Origin: Planctomycetota bacterium
Lineage (GTDB): Bacteria > Planctomycetota > SZUA-567 > H5-PLA8
Length of the DNA stretch: 64,000 bases
Assembly: GCA_015075375.1 (NCBI GenBank)
Contig: JABTUM010000001.1
Coordinates: 305,201-369,200 of the forward strand
Direction: 5' to 3'
Positions 1 through 8,907 of the stretch are shown piece after piece. A model generated the notes under the pieces. It had not been told where the DNA came from. It was given only the letters and a program-made list of their open reading frames with translations, and searched no databases. Made by a program: the position numbers and the translations under genes. Numbering within the stretch: the first letter of the stretch is position 1; every line of letters begins with the position of its first letter.

Positions 1-718
1 GACGGCGGGCGTGCTGGGCGCGGTGGCCCGGAAGTACGCGCACAAGATTCCGTTCATGCTGAAGCTAAACCACAACGAAATGCTCTCGATGCCGAACATC
101 CACGATCAGACGATGTTCACGTCGATCGAGCGTGCGTTCGAGATGGGCTGCACGAGCGTCGGGGCGACGATCTACTGGGGCCACGAAGACTGCCGCCGGC
201 AGCTTCAGGAAGTAAGCGCGGCGTTCTCGGCGGCGCACGAACTGGGGCTGTTCACGGTGCTGTGGTGCTATACGCGCAACAGCGGCTTCAAGACGGCCGA
301 CAAGGACTACCACGTCAGCGCCGACTTGACCGGGCAGGCCAACCACCTGGGTGTGACGATCCAGGCCGACATCATCAAGCAAAAGCTGCCGGAGAACAAC
401 GGCGGCTACAACGCGCTGAAGTTCGGCAAGACCCACAAGCTCGTTTACGACAAGCTGACGACGGACAACCCGATCGATCTGTGCCGCTACCAGGTGGCGA
501 ACTGTTACATGGGCCGCATCGGCCTGATCAACTCGGGCGGCGCGAGCGGCGCTCACGACCTTGAGGAAGCCGTCACGACGGCGGTGATCAACAAGCGCGC
601 CGGCGGGATGGGCCTGATCAGCGGCCGCAAGGCATTCCAGCGTCCGCTCAAGGAAGGCGTCGAGCTGTTGAACGCGATCCAGGACGTGTACTTGTGCAAG
701 GAAGTCACGGTCGCCTGA
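1..718 (+). CDS. fbaB: Class I fructose-bisphosphate aldolase (FbaB/DhnA type), 5' truncated by the window
   Basis: The reading frame is open from the first bases, so the N-terminus lies outside the window; about 238 codons remain. The visible part matches the C-terminal two thirds of the archaeal-type class I aldolases such as E. coli FbaB. Recognisable blocks are the segment after KLNHNE, DIIKQK (which carries the Schiff-base lysine region), [32 protein letters not shown] and [19 protein letters not shown]. The enzyme cleaves fructose-1,6-bisphosphate to dihydroxyacetone phosphate and glyceraldehyde-3-phosphate in glycolysis/gluconeogenesis, in the cytoplasm and without a metal ion. A strong intrinsic terminator follows 25 bp downstream, so this is the end of a transcription unit. 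The family call is very secure; only the start is unknown. Confidence 0.95.
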   Translation, partial: TAGVLGAVARKYAHKIPFMLKLNHNEMLSMPNIHDQTMFTSIERAFEMGCTSVGATIYWGHEDCRRQLQEVSAAFSAAHELGLFTVLWCYTRNSGFKTADKDYHVSADLTGQANHLGVTIQADIIKQKLPENNGGYNALKFGKTHKLVYDKLTTDNPIDLCRYQVANCYMGRIGLINSGGASGAHDLEEAVTTAVINKRAGGMGLISGRKAFQRPLKEGVELLNAIQDVYLCKEVTVA

Positions 719-743
719 TCCGGAAGATCGCGAGCGGTTCCAG

Positions 744-780
744 ACGGGCCTCAAGCTATTGCGCGAGGCCCGTTTTATTT
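744..780 (+). terminator. Intrinsic terminator of fbaB
   Basis: A perfect 9-bp stem (ACGGGCCTC at 744-752 pairing with GAGGCCCGT at 765-773) with a 12-nt loop is followed by a T-rich run (TTTTATTT, 773-780). It lies 25 bp after the aldolase stop codon. This is a textbook Rho-independent terminator on the plus strand. Confidence 0.92.
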
Positions 781-954
781 GAGGCGGTTTGACCACGGGA
801 GGCACAAAGCGCGGAGAGCGGCCGAGATGGCGGAACGGCCGCACGCGGTGAAACGGACTCCGCCGATCCCGCAATGGTACGCGGCGTGAATATCCGACTT
901 CTGGGCGCCAACGTGGTACATCCGCCGCAGATCCTGCCTAACCGGAGACCGGAC

Positions 955-1317
955 ATGGACGAAACCACTACCTTGGCGGACCTGAAATCGCGCGTCACGT
1001 CGTTCCGCGATGCGCGGGCGTGGGCGCCGTTTCACCAGCCGAAGGATCTTGCGGCGGCGGTGGCGATCGAAGCCGGCGAGTTGCAGGAACCGTTTCTGTG
1101 GAAGACGCCGGCCGAGATCGAAGCGTACCTTGCGACCGAGGCGGGCCGGGCGAAGCTGGAGGAAGAACTGGCCGACGTACAAATCTTCCTGCTGCATTTG
1201 GCCGAACGCTGCGGAGTGGACGTGGCGGGCGCGGTGCTGAATAAGCTGCGGAAGAACGAGTCGAAGTATCCGGTGGAGAAGTCGAAAGGTTCGGCAAAGA
1301 AGTATACGGAGCTTTGA
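955..1317 (+). CDS. MazG-like nucleotide pyrophosphohydrolase (RS21-C6/dCTPase type)
   Basis: A 120-aa all-alpha protein of the short MazG-like NTP pyrophosphohydrolases, which convert (d)NTPs to the monophosphate plus PPi and act in nucleotide-pool sanitation. The metal-binding pattern is visible: IEAGELQEPF (E..E) around residues 39-48 and EEELADVQIFL (EE..D) around residues 69-79, as in RS21-C6/dCTP pyrophosphatases. The length fits the single-domain family. The ATG at 955 is preferred because GGAG lies about 9 bp upstream and the conserved fold starts at once (TLADLKSRV). An in-frame start at 874 would add 27 residues without family similarity. The substrate cannot be deduced; dCTP or modified nucleotides are usual. 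It appears to be monocistronic. Confidence 0.85.
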   Translation: MDETTTLADLKSRVTSFRDARAWAPFHQPKDLAAAVAIEAGELQEPFLWKTPAEIEAYLATEAGRAKLEEELADVQIFLLHLAERCGVDVAGAVLNKLRKNESKYPVEKSKGSAKKYTEL

Positions 1318-1395
1318 GCGCACTCTATCTGCTCCGCGAATTCGGCGGTAGAATCCTGAAATCGCAGGCTTCTTCCAGGCGAAAGGTGGAAACCC

Positions 1396-2355
1396 ATGCT
1401 TCCCATTCGGCTCACGACGCTGCTGTTGGCGCTCACGTTCGTCTCGCCCGCGTGGGCGATTGCCGACCTGAACGAAGTAGCTCCGCCGGCGCCTCCGCTG
1501 CCGGAGACGGTGGCCGAAGGCGCGGCCTTGGAACTCGTGTACGAAGAAGCGAAGCAGTTCTTCGAAGGCCCGACGTGGAGCCCGAAAGAGAACAAACTCT
1601 ACTTCACCGCCTTCGGTCCCCAGAAAGCGGCGCGCATCCTGCGGCTCGAGTCCAAAGGCGAGGCGCAGGTGTGGCTGGCGGCCAGCGAAGGCGTGAACGG
1701 AACATGGCCGGCGAAGGACGGCCGGATGCTGGGCGCGCAGGCGTATGGGCACCGCGTTCTGAGCTTCGCGCTGGGCAAGGCGGCGCCAGAGGACACCGTC
1801 ATCCTCTACGCCAACCCTGAATTGCATCAGCCCAACGATATCTGCCAGACCGCGGACGGCCGGATTTACTTCAGCGATCCGGATTTCAAGAAGAAAGAGA
1901 GCAGCGCCGTTTACCTGCTGCGGACGGACGGCACGGTGCACAAGATCGTTACCGACATGGCCATCACGAACGGGCTGATCACGAGCCTCGATGGCAAGAC
2001 GCTCTACGTCGCCGACAGCCACAAGAAGCATTGGCGCTCGTATCCTCTTAAGGAAGACGGTACGGCCGGCGAGGGGAAACTCTTCTTCGAGCCGAAGACG
2101 GAGAACACGAAGGACCCGGACGGAATGAGCATCGACGAGCGCGGGAACCTGTATTTTACCGGGCGCGGCGGGGTCTGGGCGGTGAGCGCCGAGGGAACCG
2201 GGCTGGGGTTTATTCCGGTGCCGGAGTTCGTGAGTAACGTGACGTTCGGCGGCGCGGACGGAAAGGTGCTGTACCTGACGTGCAGCGCAAAGGTCTATGC
2301 CTTGGCGATGCGCGTACGCGGCGGCGCGTGGTCCGGAGCGGCGGACAAGCCCTGA
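1396..2355 (+). CDS. Secreted SMP-30/gluconolactonase-type beta-propeller protein
   Basis: 319 aa. Residues 1-22 form a signal peptide (MLPIRL, a hydrophobic run, then ASP.AWA), so the protein is exported. The mature part follows the SMP-30/gluconolactonase/LRE six-bladed propeller pattern: FEGPTWSP near the N-terminus, QPNDICQTADGRIYFSDPDF in the middle (the metal-binding N-D block of the family), TNGLITSLDGKTLYVADS, and DPDGMSIDERGNLYFTGRGGVWAVS. Family members hydrolyse sugar lactones or other lactones; in this lineage many are extracytoplasmic and of unknown substrate. The acid at the base of blade 1 (E of FEGP) and N/D in the middle blocks are retained, so it may be active. The C-terminus is slightly low-complexity (GGAWSGAADKP). 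Confidence 0.88.
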   Translation: MLPIRLTTLLLALTFVSPAWAIADLNEVAPPAPPLPETVAEGAALELVYEEAKQFFEGPTWSPKENKLYFTAFGPQKAARILRLESKGEAQVWLAASEGVNGTWPAKDGRMLGAQAYGHRVLSFALGKAAPEDTVILYANPELHQPNDICQTADGRIYFSDPDFKKKESSAVYLLRTDGTVHKIVTDMAITNGLITSLDGKTLYVADSHKKHWRSYPLKEDGTAGEGKLFFEPKTENTKDPDGMSIDERGNLYFTGRGGVWAVSAEGTGLGFIPVPEFVSNVTFGGADGKVLYLTCSAKVYALAMRVRGGAWSGAADKP

Positions 2356-2647
2356 GCGGGCGTGTCCGCAGTGGCCGACACAAAGCGCGTGTCCCAAAGG
2401 CCGGATCGCCTCAAAAGCCCTCGTTTTCAGACCGATTTAAGGCCCCTTTCAGAGCTTAGGGCGTCCGCGTTTCGTGCCGGATGAGCGGTTCTAACGTCTT
2501 TCTCGATCTTCACTTATTTCGTATTGCCAAAGCTGCGCCGGTGGGGTCGAAGACGCCGCTGCACGGGTGCTTACGAAGCGGCTTCGCTACACTGGTCCAG
2601 TCTTTGCGGTCTCGGTTCCTGGAACATGGGAACCTGGAGCCTCTATC

Positions 2648-3604
2648 ATGTCCAAAGCACAGATCTTCAGCCCCGAGACACAGGTCACGGAACGCTCAAA
2701 CGTCCCGGCGCCGATTCATGAGCCGCCGGTAGCGTACTTGTTTGGCTCCAGCCGCCCGCTGCCGCTGGTAGCCGGCGCGACCTACTCGCTGGGCCGCGAT
2801 CCAAATTGCACGATCCCGGTCGAAGCGAAGAACATCAGCCGCCAGCACGCGCGGCTGCGCGTCTCGACTTACGGGCGCGTGGAATTGATGGACTTGCATT
2901 CGACGAACGGGACGTACCTACGCGACGAGCGGTTGGCGCCGGAGACTCCGCGCGTGCTGGCCGACGGAACCTGCTTCCGGATCGGGTGCCGCTTGTTCTG
3001 GGTGGTGCTAGGGCCGAGGGGGAAAGCCTGCGACGGTTCGAGTTCGCGTCTGCCGCGCCTGAGCGCGCTGTCGGGCGGGCAGCCCCGGCCGGGCAGCGGA
3101 GGCGTAACGGCTCGCGATCCGCTCGAACCGATCGGCCTCCAAACGGTGATGACGACCCGTGCCGTGCAGGCGCTTTCGAGCGAGCCGCCGACGCGGAACG
3201 ATCTGCCGCCCTTCACGACGCAGGACGAGACGATGAACGGGCCGCTGAGCGCCTTCACGGTGCCGGTGCTGCTGCATCACTTGCAGGTGACGGGGCAGAC
3301 GGGCGACCTGGAGTTGATCGCCGCCGGCCAACGCTACCGGATCCACCTGGAAGTGGGGCGGCTGGTCTTCGCGCACGGCATGCAGGGGGCGTCCGAAGGC
3401 TTCCAATTTTCGGACTTGCCGGCGTTGAAGGGCAGCGCCGCGGTGCTGGCGGCGGCGAACCTGCATGCGGGGACCTTCAAATTCTATCGTTCCAAAGCCG
3501 CGCCGGGCGCGTGGAACGTGACCGCTCCGACTTCGACGCTGCTGTTCGAAAGCTGCTGGGCGATCGACAAGCAGGCGGCGCTGATGGTCGGACGGGTGGC
3601 GTAG
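2648..3604 (+). CDS. FHA domain protein with C-terminal DUF4388 (PatA-like) domain
   Basis: 318 aa and cytoplasmic, with no signal or membrane segment. Residues about 30-115 form an FHA phosphothreonine-binding domain with all hallmark residues: LGRD (GR), ISRQHARL (S..H) and DLHSTNGTYL (S-NGT). After a loop of about 70 poorly conserved residues comes a DUF4388 domain at about 194-305 (GPLSAFTVPVLLHHLQVTGQTGDLEL and the GRLVFAHGM block). DUF4388 occurs in PatA-like signalling proteins of delta-proteobacteria and planctomycetes. The ATG at 2648 has GGAG 11 bp upstream; the open frame back to 2567 lacks family similarity. By analogy with FHA proteins it probably reads Ser/Thr phosphorylation, and a kinase (56607-59678) and a pseudokinase (33778-36432) are encoded in this window. 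No partner is adjacent. Confidence 0.85.
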   Translation: MSKAQIFSPETQVTERSNVPAPIHEPPVAYLFGSSRPLPLVAGATYSLGRDPNCTIPVEAKNISRQHARLRVSTYGRVELMDLHSTNGTYLRDERLAPETPRVLADGTCFRIGCRLFWVVLGPRGKACDGSSSRLPRLSALSGGQPRPGSGGVTARDPLEPIGLQTVMTTRAVQALSSEPPTRNDLPPFTTQDETMNGPLSAFTVPVLLHHLQVTGQTGDLELIAAGQRYRIHLEVGRLVFAHGMQGASEGFQFSDLPALKGSAAVLAAANLHAGTFKFYRSKAAPGAWNVTAPTSTLLFESCWAIDKQAALMVGRVA

Positions 3605-3662
3605 CGTTCGATTGCAGAGCCGCGAGGGAGGATGGGCGAGAGCTTCGACGGGTTCCTGCCGG

Positions 3663-4445
3663 CTACGGGGCTTTAAAAATTTCGGCAAAGAAGTCGGTCA
3701 TGGCGGCCCAGGAGCGTTTGTCGGCTTTGGCCTCGTAAGCGGAACCTTTGGAAGGATCGTTTCCGGCGGCAGGTTTGGTGAAGCTGTGTACGGCGCCGCC
3801 GTAGCTGATCAACTGCCAATCGACTCTCGCGTCGCGCATCTCTTTCTGGAAGGCCAACACTTCGGACTCGGGTACGTGGGGGTCGTCGGCGCCGTGAAGG
3901 ACCAGAACTCGCGCCTTGATCTGCTTCGCATCTTCCGGCGCCGGAGTACCGAGTCCGCCATGAAAGCTGGCGATACCGGTCACGTCCGCGCCTGAACGGG
4001 CCAGTTCGAGCACGCATGTTCCGCCGAAGCAGTAGCCGATGGCGGCGGTACGCTGCGCATCGACCTTGGCGTGCGCTTTGAGGAGTTCGAGCGCGAGGTT
4101 CATGCGGCGGCGCATGCCGGGGCGGTCGTTCTTCCACTTGCCCGCCTGCTCGCCGGCTTCTTGCGGCGACTTGGGGCGCACCTCCTTCCCGTACATATCG
4201 ACCATCAACGCCACATACCCGAGCTTGACCAGTTCGGCGGCCTTCTCGGCGTAGTAGGGGCTGGGGCCCATCCAATCGGGGACGAGGAGCACGCCGGGGC
4301 GCTTCTCGGCGGCGGAGGCGTCGAAGACCCAGGTGCCTTCGAGAAGAGCGTCGCCGTCCTTGTATTCGACGGGCTGGGTCACGACTTCGGCGCGAACCGC
4401 ACAGACCGCGGCGCAAGCCAGCAGAAGGGTCGTCAGAGCGCGCAT
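3663..4445 (-). CDS. Secreted dienelactone hydrolase family protein
   Basis: 260 aa with a signal peptide (MRALTTLLLACAAVCAVRA) and a dienelactone hydrolase fold. The catalytic triad is visible: nucleophile Cys139 in GYCFGGTC, Asp in VLHGADDPHV, and His in GGAVHSFTKP. Cys in place of Ser is the DLH hallmark. Members hydrolyse dienelactone or, in exported versions, unknown esters and lactones. The start at 4445 gives the signal peptide exactly at the N-terminus; upstream in-frame ATGs add 23 residues of unlikely sequence. The gene converges with the FHA gene, and its 5' end lies 84 bp from the start of the plus-strand hypothetical gene at 4529. The specific substrate is unknown. Confidence 0.9.
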   Translation of the reverse strand: MRALTTLLLACAAVCAVRAEVVTQPVEYKDGDALLEGTWVFDASAAEKRPGVLLVPDWMGPSPYYAEKAAELVKLGYVALMVDMYGKEVRPKSPQEAGEQAGKWKNDRPGMRRRMNLALELLKAHAKVDAQRTAAIGYCFGGTCVLELARSGADVTGIASFHGGLGTPAPEDAKQIKARVLVLHGADDPHVPESEVLAFQKEMRDARVDWQLISYGGAVHSFTKPAAGNDPSKGSAYEAKADKRSWAAMTDFFAEIFKAP

Positions 4446-4528
4446 GGTTCGTCTCCCGTTCTCGAATCCCGGCGGGCGCATGGTAGCGTATGGGTTTGAG
4501 AGAACCAACTTCACATCGGGAGCGCGCG

Positions 4529-5002
4529 ATGCAGAACATTCTGATCCTGGGCTGGCACCCCGTGGCGGGGGCGCTGCTGGAAGAACTGGCGCAGACGGCG
4601 GAAGCGCGCGGCTGGTCGCTGGCGGTGGCCGGCGCGGAGGCGCTGCGGGAAGCCGCGGCCTATCGCGACCGCGTGCGCGCGCTGACGCTGGAAGCCGGCC
4701 AGACCGAGGCGCGGGCGAAGCGGATCGCGCTGGCGGCGGTGGTGCTGGACTTCCTTGGCGCGGAATCGCAAGCCGAACTGGCGCGGGAAGCGATTCCGTT
4801 CGGGACGAACGTGCTCTCGTCGGCCGCGCCGCAAGAGGCCACCCGTGCGCAGGACGCCGCGGCGCGCGCCGAGCGGGTGCTGGTGCTGGGCGGACTGGAA
4901 GGGTCGGACGCGGCGCGCTGGTTGCAGGCGATCGCGCTGGCCCTGGACGAGCGGCGTACGCTGCACGGCGTACACGCCGCTTCCGACGCGCTGCCGGCGT
5001 AA
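4529..5002 (+). CDS. Hypothetical protein with a Rossmann-like N-terminus
   Basis: 157 aa, not recognised. It opens with a beta-strand/helix pattern typical of nucleotide-binding folds (MQNILILGWHPVAGALLEEL). The rest is Ala/Glu/Arg-rich and predicted helical, with a second hydrophobic strand at VLVLGGLEGSD. A complete G-x-G-x-x-G dinucleotide motif is not seen. GGGAG precedes the ATG at 4529. It stands between the divergent DLH gene and the convergent HEAT gene, and no function can be derived from context. It may be a lineage-specific protein; codon use is like the surroundings, so it is probably real. Confidence 0.6.
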   Translation: MQNILILGWHPVAGALLEELAQTAEARGWSLAVAGAEALREAAAYRDRVRALTLEAGQTEARAKRIALAAVVLDFLGAESQAELAREAIPFGTNVLSSAAPQEATRAQDAAARAERVLVLGGLEGSDAARWLQAIALALDERRTLHGVHAASDALPA

Positions 5003-5003
5003 C

Positions 5004-5038
5004 CTAAAAAAAAAACGGCGCGGCCTGAGGCCGCGCCG
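5004..5038 (-). terminator. Intrinsic terminator for the HEAT-protein gene
   Basis: On the minus strand a perfect 10-bp GC stem (5016-5025 pairing with 5029-5038, 3-nt loop) is followed by a run of 10 or more U residues (the A-run at 5006-5015 on the plus strand). It lies 32 bp past the stop of the gene at 5070-6368. The stem may also serve the convergent plus-strand gene. Confidence 0.92.
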
Positions 5039-5069
5039 GTGCTCGAACGCCTGCGCGAATGCGCGGCGG

Positions 5070-6368
5070 TTATTCTTCTTCCTGGACGGCGGGCTGCGTC
5101 TTCTTGTTCTGGCCGTCGAGCACGTTCTCGAGGCCGCCCATGCCGCCTTCTTCGGACTTCTTGGCTTCCACCTTGGCGGCCTTCTCTTCGGCGGCTTTGC
5201 CTTCGCGTTCGGCCAAGTAGGCCTCGTACTTCTTGAGATCGCTGCCGTAATTGCGCCCGGCGACGTGGGCCAGCGCGCCCAGCGCGATGGCTTTCTTGGA
5301 GCCAAGGTTCTCGCTGCGCGCGATCTGGATCAGGTGCTTGATCGCTTCGTCGCCCATGTTCTTGAGGACCTTCAGCGCGCGGGCGGCTTCGGGCGAACCG
5401 GGCTTGTGTTCGATCCAGTTCAACTGATCCAACACGCCGCTCATGGTGGGCTTGCCGGTGGCCGGCGCGGCGAACTGAGCCTGAATCATCTGCAGCACGG
5501 CCCAGCACTGGCGCTGGACCTGCGGATTCTTGTCCTGCGTGCCCTTCTGCAGGTAAGGGATGACGATGGAGCCCATCTTGGAGAGGCCCTCCATCATGCG
5601 CGCTTCGGCTTCGTCGACCTGCATGGGGATGTCGCCGGTGACGAGCTTGAAGGTGGCGAACGTCTTGGCGAGGTCCTTCGAAAGGCCGGTCTTGTTCAGC
5701 CCGTCGCGGCCTTTGGCGATCCACTCTTTGAGGATGGCCTGCTTCTTGGCGTTATCCTTCTCCATCGCCGCCTGTTCGAGCATCTTCTGAAGTTCCTTGT
5801 TGGCGTCGAAGAACTGCTTGACCTTCGCGTCGAGGGCGTTGCGGCGGGCGTCGTCGCCGAAGCGGACGGAATCGGTGAAGCACTGGACGATGAACTCGGC
5901 GCACTTCTCGTTGAGGGGCGCCTTGAGCTGCGTGCTGCGCTGCCAAGTGCGCTGGGCGTAGACGACCATCAATTCGCGAAGTTCTTCGGTGTGCCAGAGC
6001 GGGAAGCTGTCGGGGCAAGGCAGGTAGTTGTCGACTTCGCGCATGGCCTGCGCGCAGCGGTTCATGATCAGCAGGTAGAAGTCGAGGTCGTTCTTGTTGT
6101 ACTTGATGACGCAATGGCGTTCGTAGTAGTCGATGCAGGGCTGGTCGAGGAGAAAGAAGTTCCCCGGGTTCTTGGCCCAATCGGCGTTCTTGGCGTTCGC
6201 GGCGCCGCCGCCTCCGGCGGGCACGGCCGGCGGCTTGGTCTCGTCGCCGTCGGAGTACTCTTCGGAATCCGGGTTCGGGACGTGCCAATGCGGTCCGTCA
6301 GCCAGCGCCTGGATGCCCCACAGGCTCAGTGCCAAAACCGCTAACCCGATGACCAGCTTGGACTTCAT
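5070..6368 (-). CDS. Secreted HEAT-like repeat protein
   Basis: 432 aa. The N-terminal signal peptide (MKSKLVIGLAVLALSLWGIQALADG) is clear, and AGGAGG lies 6 bp before the ATG at 6368. A Gly/Ala-rich linker follows, then a helical region with Cys-rich motifs (IDYYERHCVIKYNKNDLDFYLLIMNRCAQAM, about residues 85-115). From about residue 230 to 370 there are HEAT-type alpha repeats (MEGLSKMGSIVIPYLQKGTQDKNPQVQRQCWAVLQMI; ARALKVLKNMGDEAIKHLIQIARS; KKAIALGALAHVAGRNYG). The tail is Lys/Glu-rich and charged. Such exported repeat proteins are common in planctomycetes and presumably bind other proteins. No enzymatic motif is seen and no specific function can be assigned. Confidence 0.8.
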   Translation of the reverse strand: MKSKLVIGLAVLALSLWGIQALADGPHWHVPNPDSEEYSDGDETKPPAVPAGGGGAANAKNADWAKNPGNFFLLDQPCIDYYERHCVIKYNKNDLDFYLLIMNRCAQAMREVDNYLPCPDSFPLWHTEELRELMVVYAQRTWQRSTQLKAPLNEKCAEFIVQCFTDSVRFGDDARRNALDAKVKQFFDANKELQKMLEQAAMEKDNAKKQAILKEWIAKGRDGLNKTGLSKDLAKTFATFKLVTGDIPMQVDEAEARMMEGLSKMGSIVIPYLQKGTQDKNPQVQRQCWAVLQMIQAQFAAPATGKPTMSGVLDQLNWIEHKPGSPEAARALKVLKNMGDEAIKHLIQIARSENLGSKKAIALGALAHVAGRNYGSDLKKYEAYLAEREGKAAEEKAAKVEAKKSEEGGMGGLENVLDGQNKKTQPAVQEEE

Positions 6369-6614
6369 AGCCTGCCTCCTTGCACTGCGCCCAAGTCGCC
6401 CCACCCCGCCTAACTCTTTTATCTAAAACATGTTACAGAACCCACGAAGCCGTTTGCAGCGGTTCGGCCCGTTGATCTGTGGATGCTCCTACAGGTTGTT
6501 GATCGAAAGGAGGTCTAGCGCACACGGGATTTTGCTCGAATTTGGGACCTTTCGAGGCCTCGGGACCATCCTTTAAGGTAGCCGCGGCAGGCGGCGGCGA
6601 TAAGGGGGCGATGC

Positions 6615-7700
6615 ATGCGGCATATTGGAACGATCGGTTGGAGTTTACTGTTCGCCTGTAGCCTGAGTGCGAAGCTCGCGTGGGGCGGCGCGGTTGCGGT
6701 GGAGGTGCCTGTGGAGACGCTACGTTACGCCAGCAGCGCCGATCAGATTCAGCCGTTGCAGGTCGATGTGGCTCTGGTCGCCGACGGGCGGCCGAAACCG
6801 GTGCTGGTGGTGATGCACGGTTACGGCGGGAACCGGGGCAACATGACCGCGGACCTTAAGGCGCACGCGGCGCGAGGGATCGTGGCGCTGGCGCCGGACA
6901 TGCGCGGAGCGGGGGGCTCGGCGGGACGCTTCGACAGCGGCGGGCTGGAGATCCACGACATCCTCGACGCGGTGCTGGAAGTGCTGAAAAAGTATCCGCA
7001 GGAAACCGACCCGAAGAATCTAAACATCGTCGGCTACAGCGGCGGCGGCGGGAACACGATCGCCTGCATGGTGCGCTTCCCGGATCTCTTTCATTCGTAC
7101 ACTTCGTTCTTCGGGATCAGCGACTACGCGGCGTGGCACCGTTCGGGCGGGCGGAAGGACTGCAATTCGAAAATGGAGGCGGCGCTGGGCGGGCCTCCGG
7201 ACGCCAAGCCGGAGGTATACCTGGCGCGGAATTTCATTCCCGCAGCCGGGAATGCGCGGTGCGGAAGCCTCCATTTCTGCTGGGACGACCAAGAAAAACA
7301 ATGTCCGCCAAAGATGATCGAGGACTTCGTCGCGGCGTACCGGCAAGCGGGCGGCACGCGCGCGGCGGTGCATGTGAGCAAAGCCGGCGACAAGGCGCGC
7401 TGGACGCACGGCTATCGGCCGGCCGGGGAAGCCGCGGACGCCCTCTTTTTGCCCGACGTGCTGGCACCGAAGCCGAAGGCCCCGGCGCTCCCGCCCACCG
7501 GCCGGCTGGTGGTGCCCGGGTTTCTGGTCACGCGGCACTTCGCGGTCTGGATCGGCGATGCGAAGAAGGGTGACGTGAAAGGCCAAGTCATCGTCGAGTA
7601 CGACGTTCGCGGCACTCAGCCGGTGGTGAAGGTGATCGAGAACGCGAAACAATACGCGGTGACGATCGAAGCCTCTCCGCTGGCGGCGTTGCCGCGTTAG
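6615..7700 (+). CDS. Secreted alpha/beta hydrolase with a C-terminal extension
   Basis: 361 aa. It has a signal peptide (MRHIGTIGWSLLFACSLSAKLAWG) and then an alpha/beta-hydrolase domain. The oxyanion segment is VLVVMHGYGGNRGNM, and the nucleophile elbow is GYSGGGG with Ser142. The C-terminal His is probably in ARWTHGYRP. Four Cys in the middle (DCNSK, ARCGSLHFCWDDQEKQC) could form disulfides outside the cytoplasm. Residues about 295-361 add a small beta-rich extension (GRLVVPGFLVTRHFAVWIGDAKKGDVKGQVIVEY). The family includes prolyl oligopeptidase-like and acetyl-xylan-esterase-like enzymes; the substrate is unknown. It is divergent from the HEAT gene and convergent with the regulator at 7712. 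Confidence 0.82.
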   Translation: MRHIGTIGWSLLFACSLSAKLAWGGAVAVEVPVETLRYASSADQIQPLQVDVALVADGRPKPVLVVMHGYGGNRGNMTADLKAHAARGIVALAPDMRGAGGSAGRFDSGGLEIHDILDAVLEVLKKYPQETDPKNLNIVGYSGGGGNTIACMVRFPDLFHSYTSFFGISDYAAWHRSGGRKDCNSKMEAALGGPPDAKPEVYLARNFIPAAGNARCGSLHFCWDDQEKQCPPKMIEDFVAAYRQAGGTRAAVHVSKAGDKARWTHGYRPAGEAADALFLPDVLAPKPKAPALPPTGRLVVPGFLVTRHFAVWIGDAKKGDVKGQVIVEYDVRGTQPVVKVIENAKQYAVTIEASPLAALPR

Positions 7701-7711
7701 ATGGACCGGTC

Positions 7712-8803
7712 TTACAGCGGAGGCGCCAGGGTGGTTCCCTCGTGCCAAACGGCGGGGAAGCGGGTGGTGGCCGGCTTCGGCGCCAGCAAGACTTCGACGG
7801 CGGTCCTGCCCAGAGCTTTGAAATCGATTCGGGGGCCCGAATAGGCGGCGGTTCGCGCCCCTACGCCCGAGAAAGCAACGATGCTCAGATCGCGCGGGAC
7901 GGCCAGCCCGAGCGCTTGAGCGCAGCGCGAGACAAGCCGCGCGCGCCCGCCGTCCACGCACAGCGCCGCCGTAATGCGTTGGGGGCCCGTCAGGATCCGG
8001 CGCAACCCGCCGTGCGACGCGGTATCGCGCGAAATGGTGCTGATGACCGGACACGTGCGGCTGCCGAGCCGATGAGCGCGTAGCGCGGCTCGAAAGCCTG
8101 CCAATCGTTCGCGCGAATCCGGGTCCGGTTCCCCCAACGTGGCGCTGAGCATCTGCACGAATCCGATGCGGCGGTGCCCCAGGGCGACGAGCCGCTCGCA
8201 GGCTTCTCGCGCCGCGCGCTCGTTGTCCACGGCTACGGCGGGCGGTCCTTGCGCGAAAGGCGGCAGATCCACCTGCACCACCGGAATGGGCAGCCGAGCC
8301 CAGCGTTCGAAGACGGGCCGCGTGCCGATGCTGGCCACCAGGACGCCCGCGAGCGGAAGCCCGAGATGCCGCTCGGGGAGCGCCTCGCGCAAATAGAAGT
8401 CGTGCGCAACGACGAAATGGCGTTCGGCAAGGCCGAGGCCTTCGACCAATCCCAGGAAAAGCGCTTCGCTGTCGGCATTCTTCAACAGGTCGGACATGGG
8501 ATAGCCGTACACGACGAGGACCCAGCCCTTATCCCGGCGCGCGAAGCGCGGATCCTGCGCGCGGACCAGCCTCCCGCGGGCGTTGGGGACGATCCAGCCT
8601 TCCGCGCGCAGTTGCCCGACGGCGGCGCGAGCGGTCTCCCGCCCCACCCCGAACATACGCGCGAACTGCGCCAACGAAGGCAGGACCGCCAGCGGCGGCC
8701 ACACGCCTTGCTCGAGCTTCGCGCGCAGCAGACTCGCCGTATGACGGTAACGCGCCTGTGCGGCGGGCGGACGGCCTGGCTTGAGTTTGGAATGGGTGGC
8801 CAT
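7712..8803 (-). CDS. GntR/LacI hybrid transcriptional regulator
   Basis: 363 aa. Residues about 20-80 form a GntR-type winged helix (YRHTASLLRAKLEQGVWPPLAVLPSLAQFARMFGVGRETARAAVGQLRAEGWI, with the RGRLV wing). From about 95 on comes a LacI/periplasmic-binding-protein-like sensor domain with VAVDNERAAREACERLVALGHRRIGFV, the AALCVDGG block and LSIVAFSG. This architecture occurs in AraR-like regulators and in many PVC bacteria, where the effector is usually a sugar. The ATG at 8803 starts directly before the conserved domain; upstream in-frame codons run into the promoter. The gene is divergent from the CBM9/propeller exoprotein at 8908, so it probably controls that gene and itself. Adjacent GH16 supports carbohydrate sensing (inference). 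Confidence 0.9.
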   Translation of the reverse strand: MATHSKLKPGRPPAAQARYRHTASLLRAKLEQGVWPPLAVLPSLAQFARMFGVGRETARAAVGQLRAEGWIVPNARGRLVRAQDPRFARRDKGWVLVVYGYPMSDLLKNADSEALFLGLVEGLGLAERHFVVAHDFYLREALPERHLGLPLAGVLVASIGTRPVFERWARLPIPVVQVDLPPFAQGPPAVAVDNERAAREACERLVALGHRRIGFVQMLSATLGEPDPDSRERLAGFRAALRAHRLGSRTCPVISTISRDTASHGGLRRILTGPQRITAALCVDGGRARLVSRCAQALGLAVPRDLSIVAFSGVGARTAAYSGPRIDFKALGRTAVEVLLAPKPATTRFPAVWHEGTTLAPPL

Positions 8804-8810
8804 GCGGCCA

Positions 8811-8830
8811 TTATACACACATAAACACAC
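8811..8830. promoter_or_regulatory. Candidate operator of the GntR/LacI regulator
   Basis: In the 104-bp gap between the divergent regulator and exoprotein genes, ACACAC occurs twice exactly 10 bp apart (8815-8820 and 8825-8830). It is embedded in an A/T-rich stretch unlike the GC-rich neighbourhood. One-turn spacing on the same helix face suits a dimeric regulator. This is inferred from position and pattern only. Confidence 0.35.
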
Positions 8831-8907
8831 GATTAAAGTAATAGTGCTCAAAGGTCCGCCGACGCGCGGTATACCGAAGCAGGCAGGGAGCACACAAGGA
8901 GACGGTG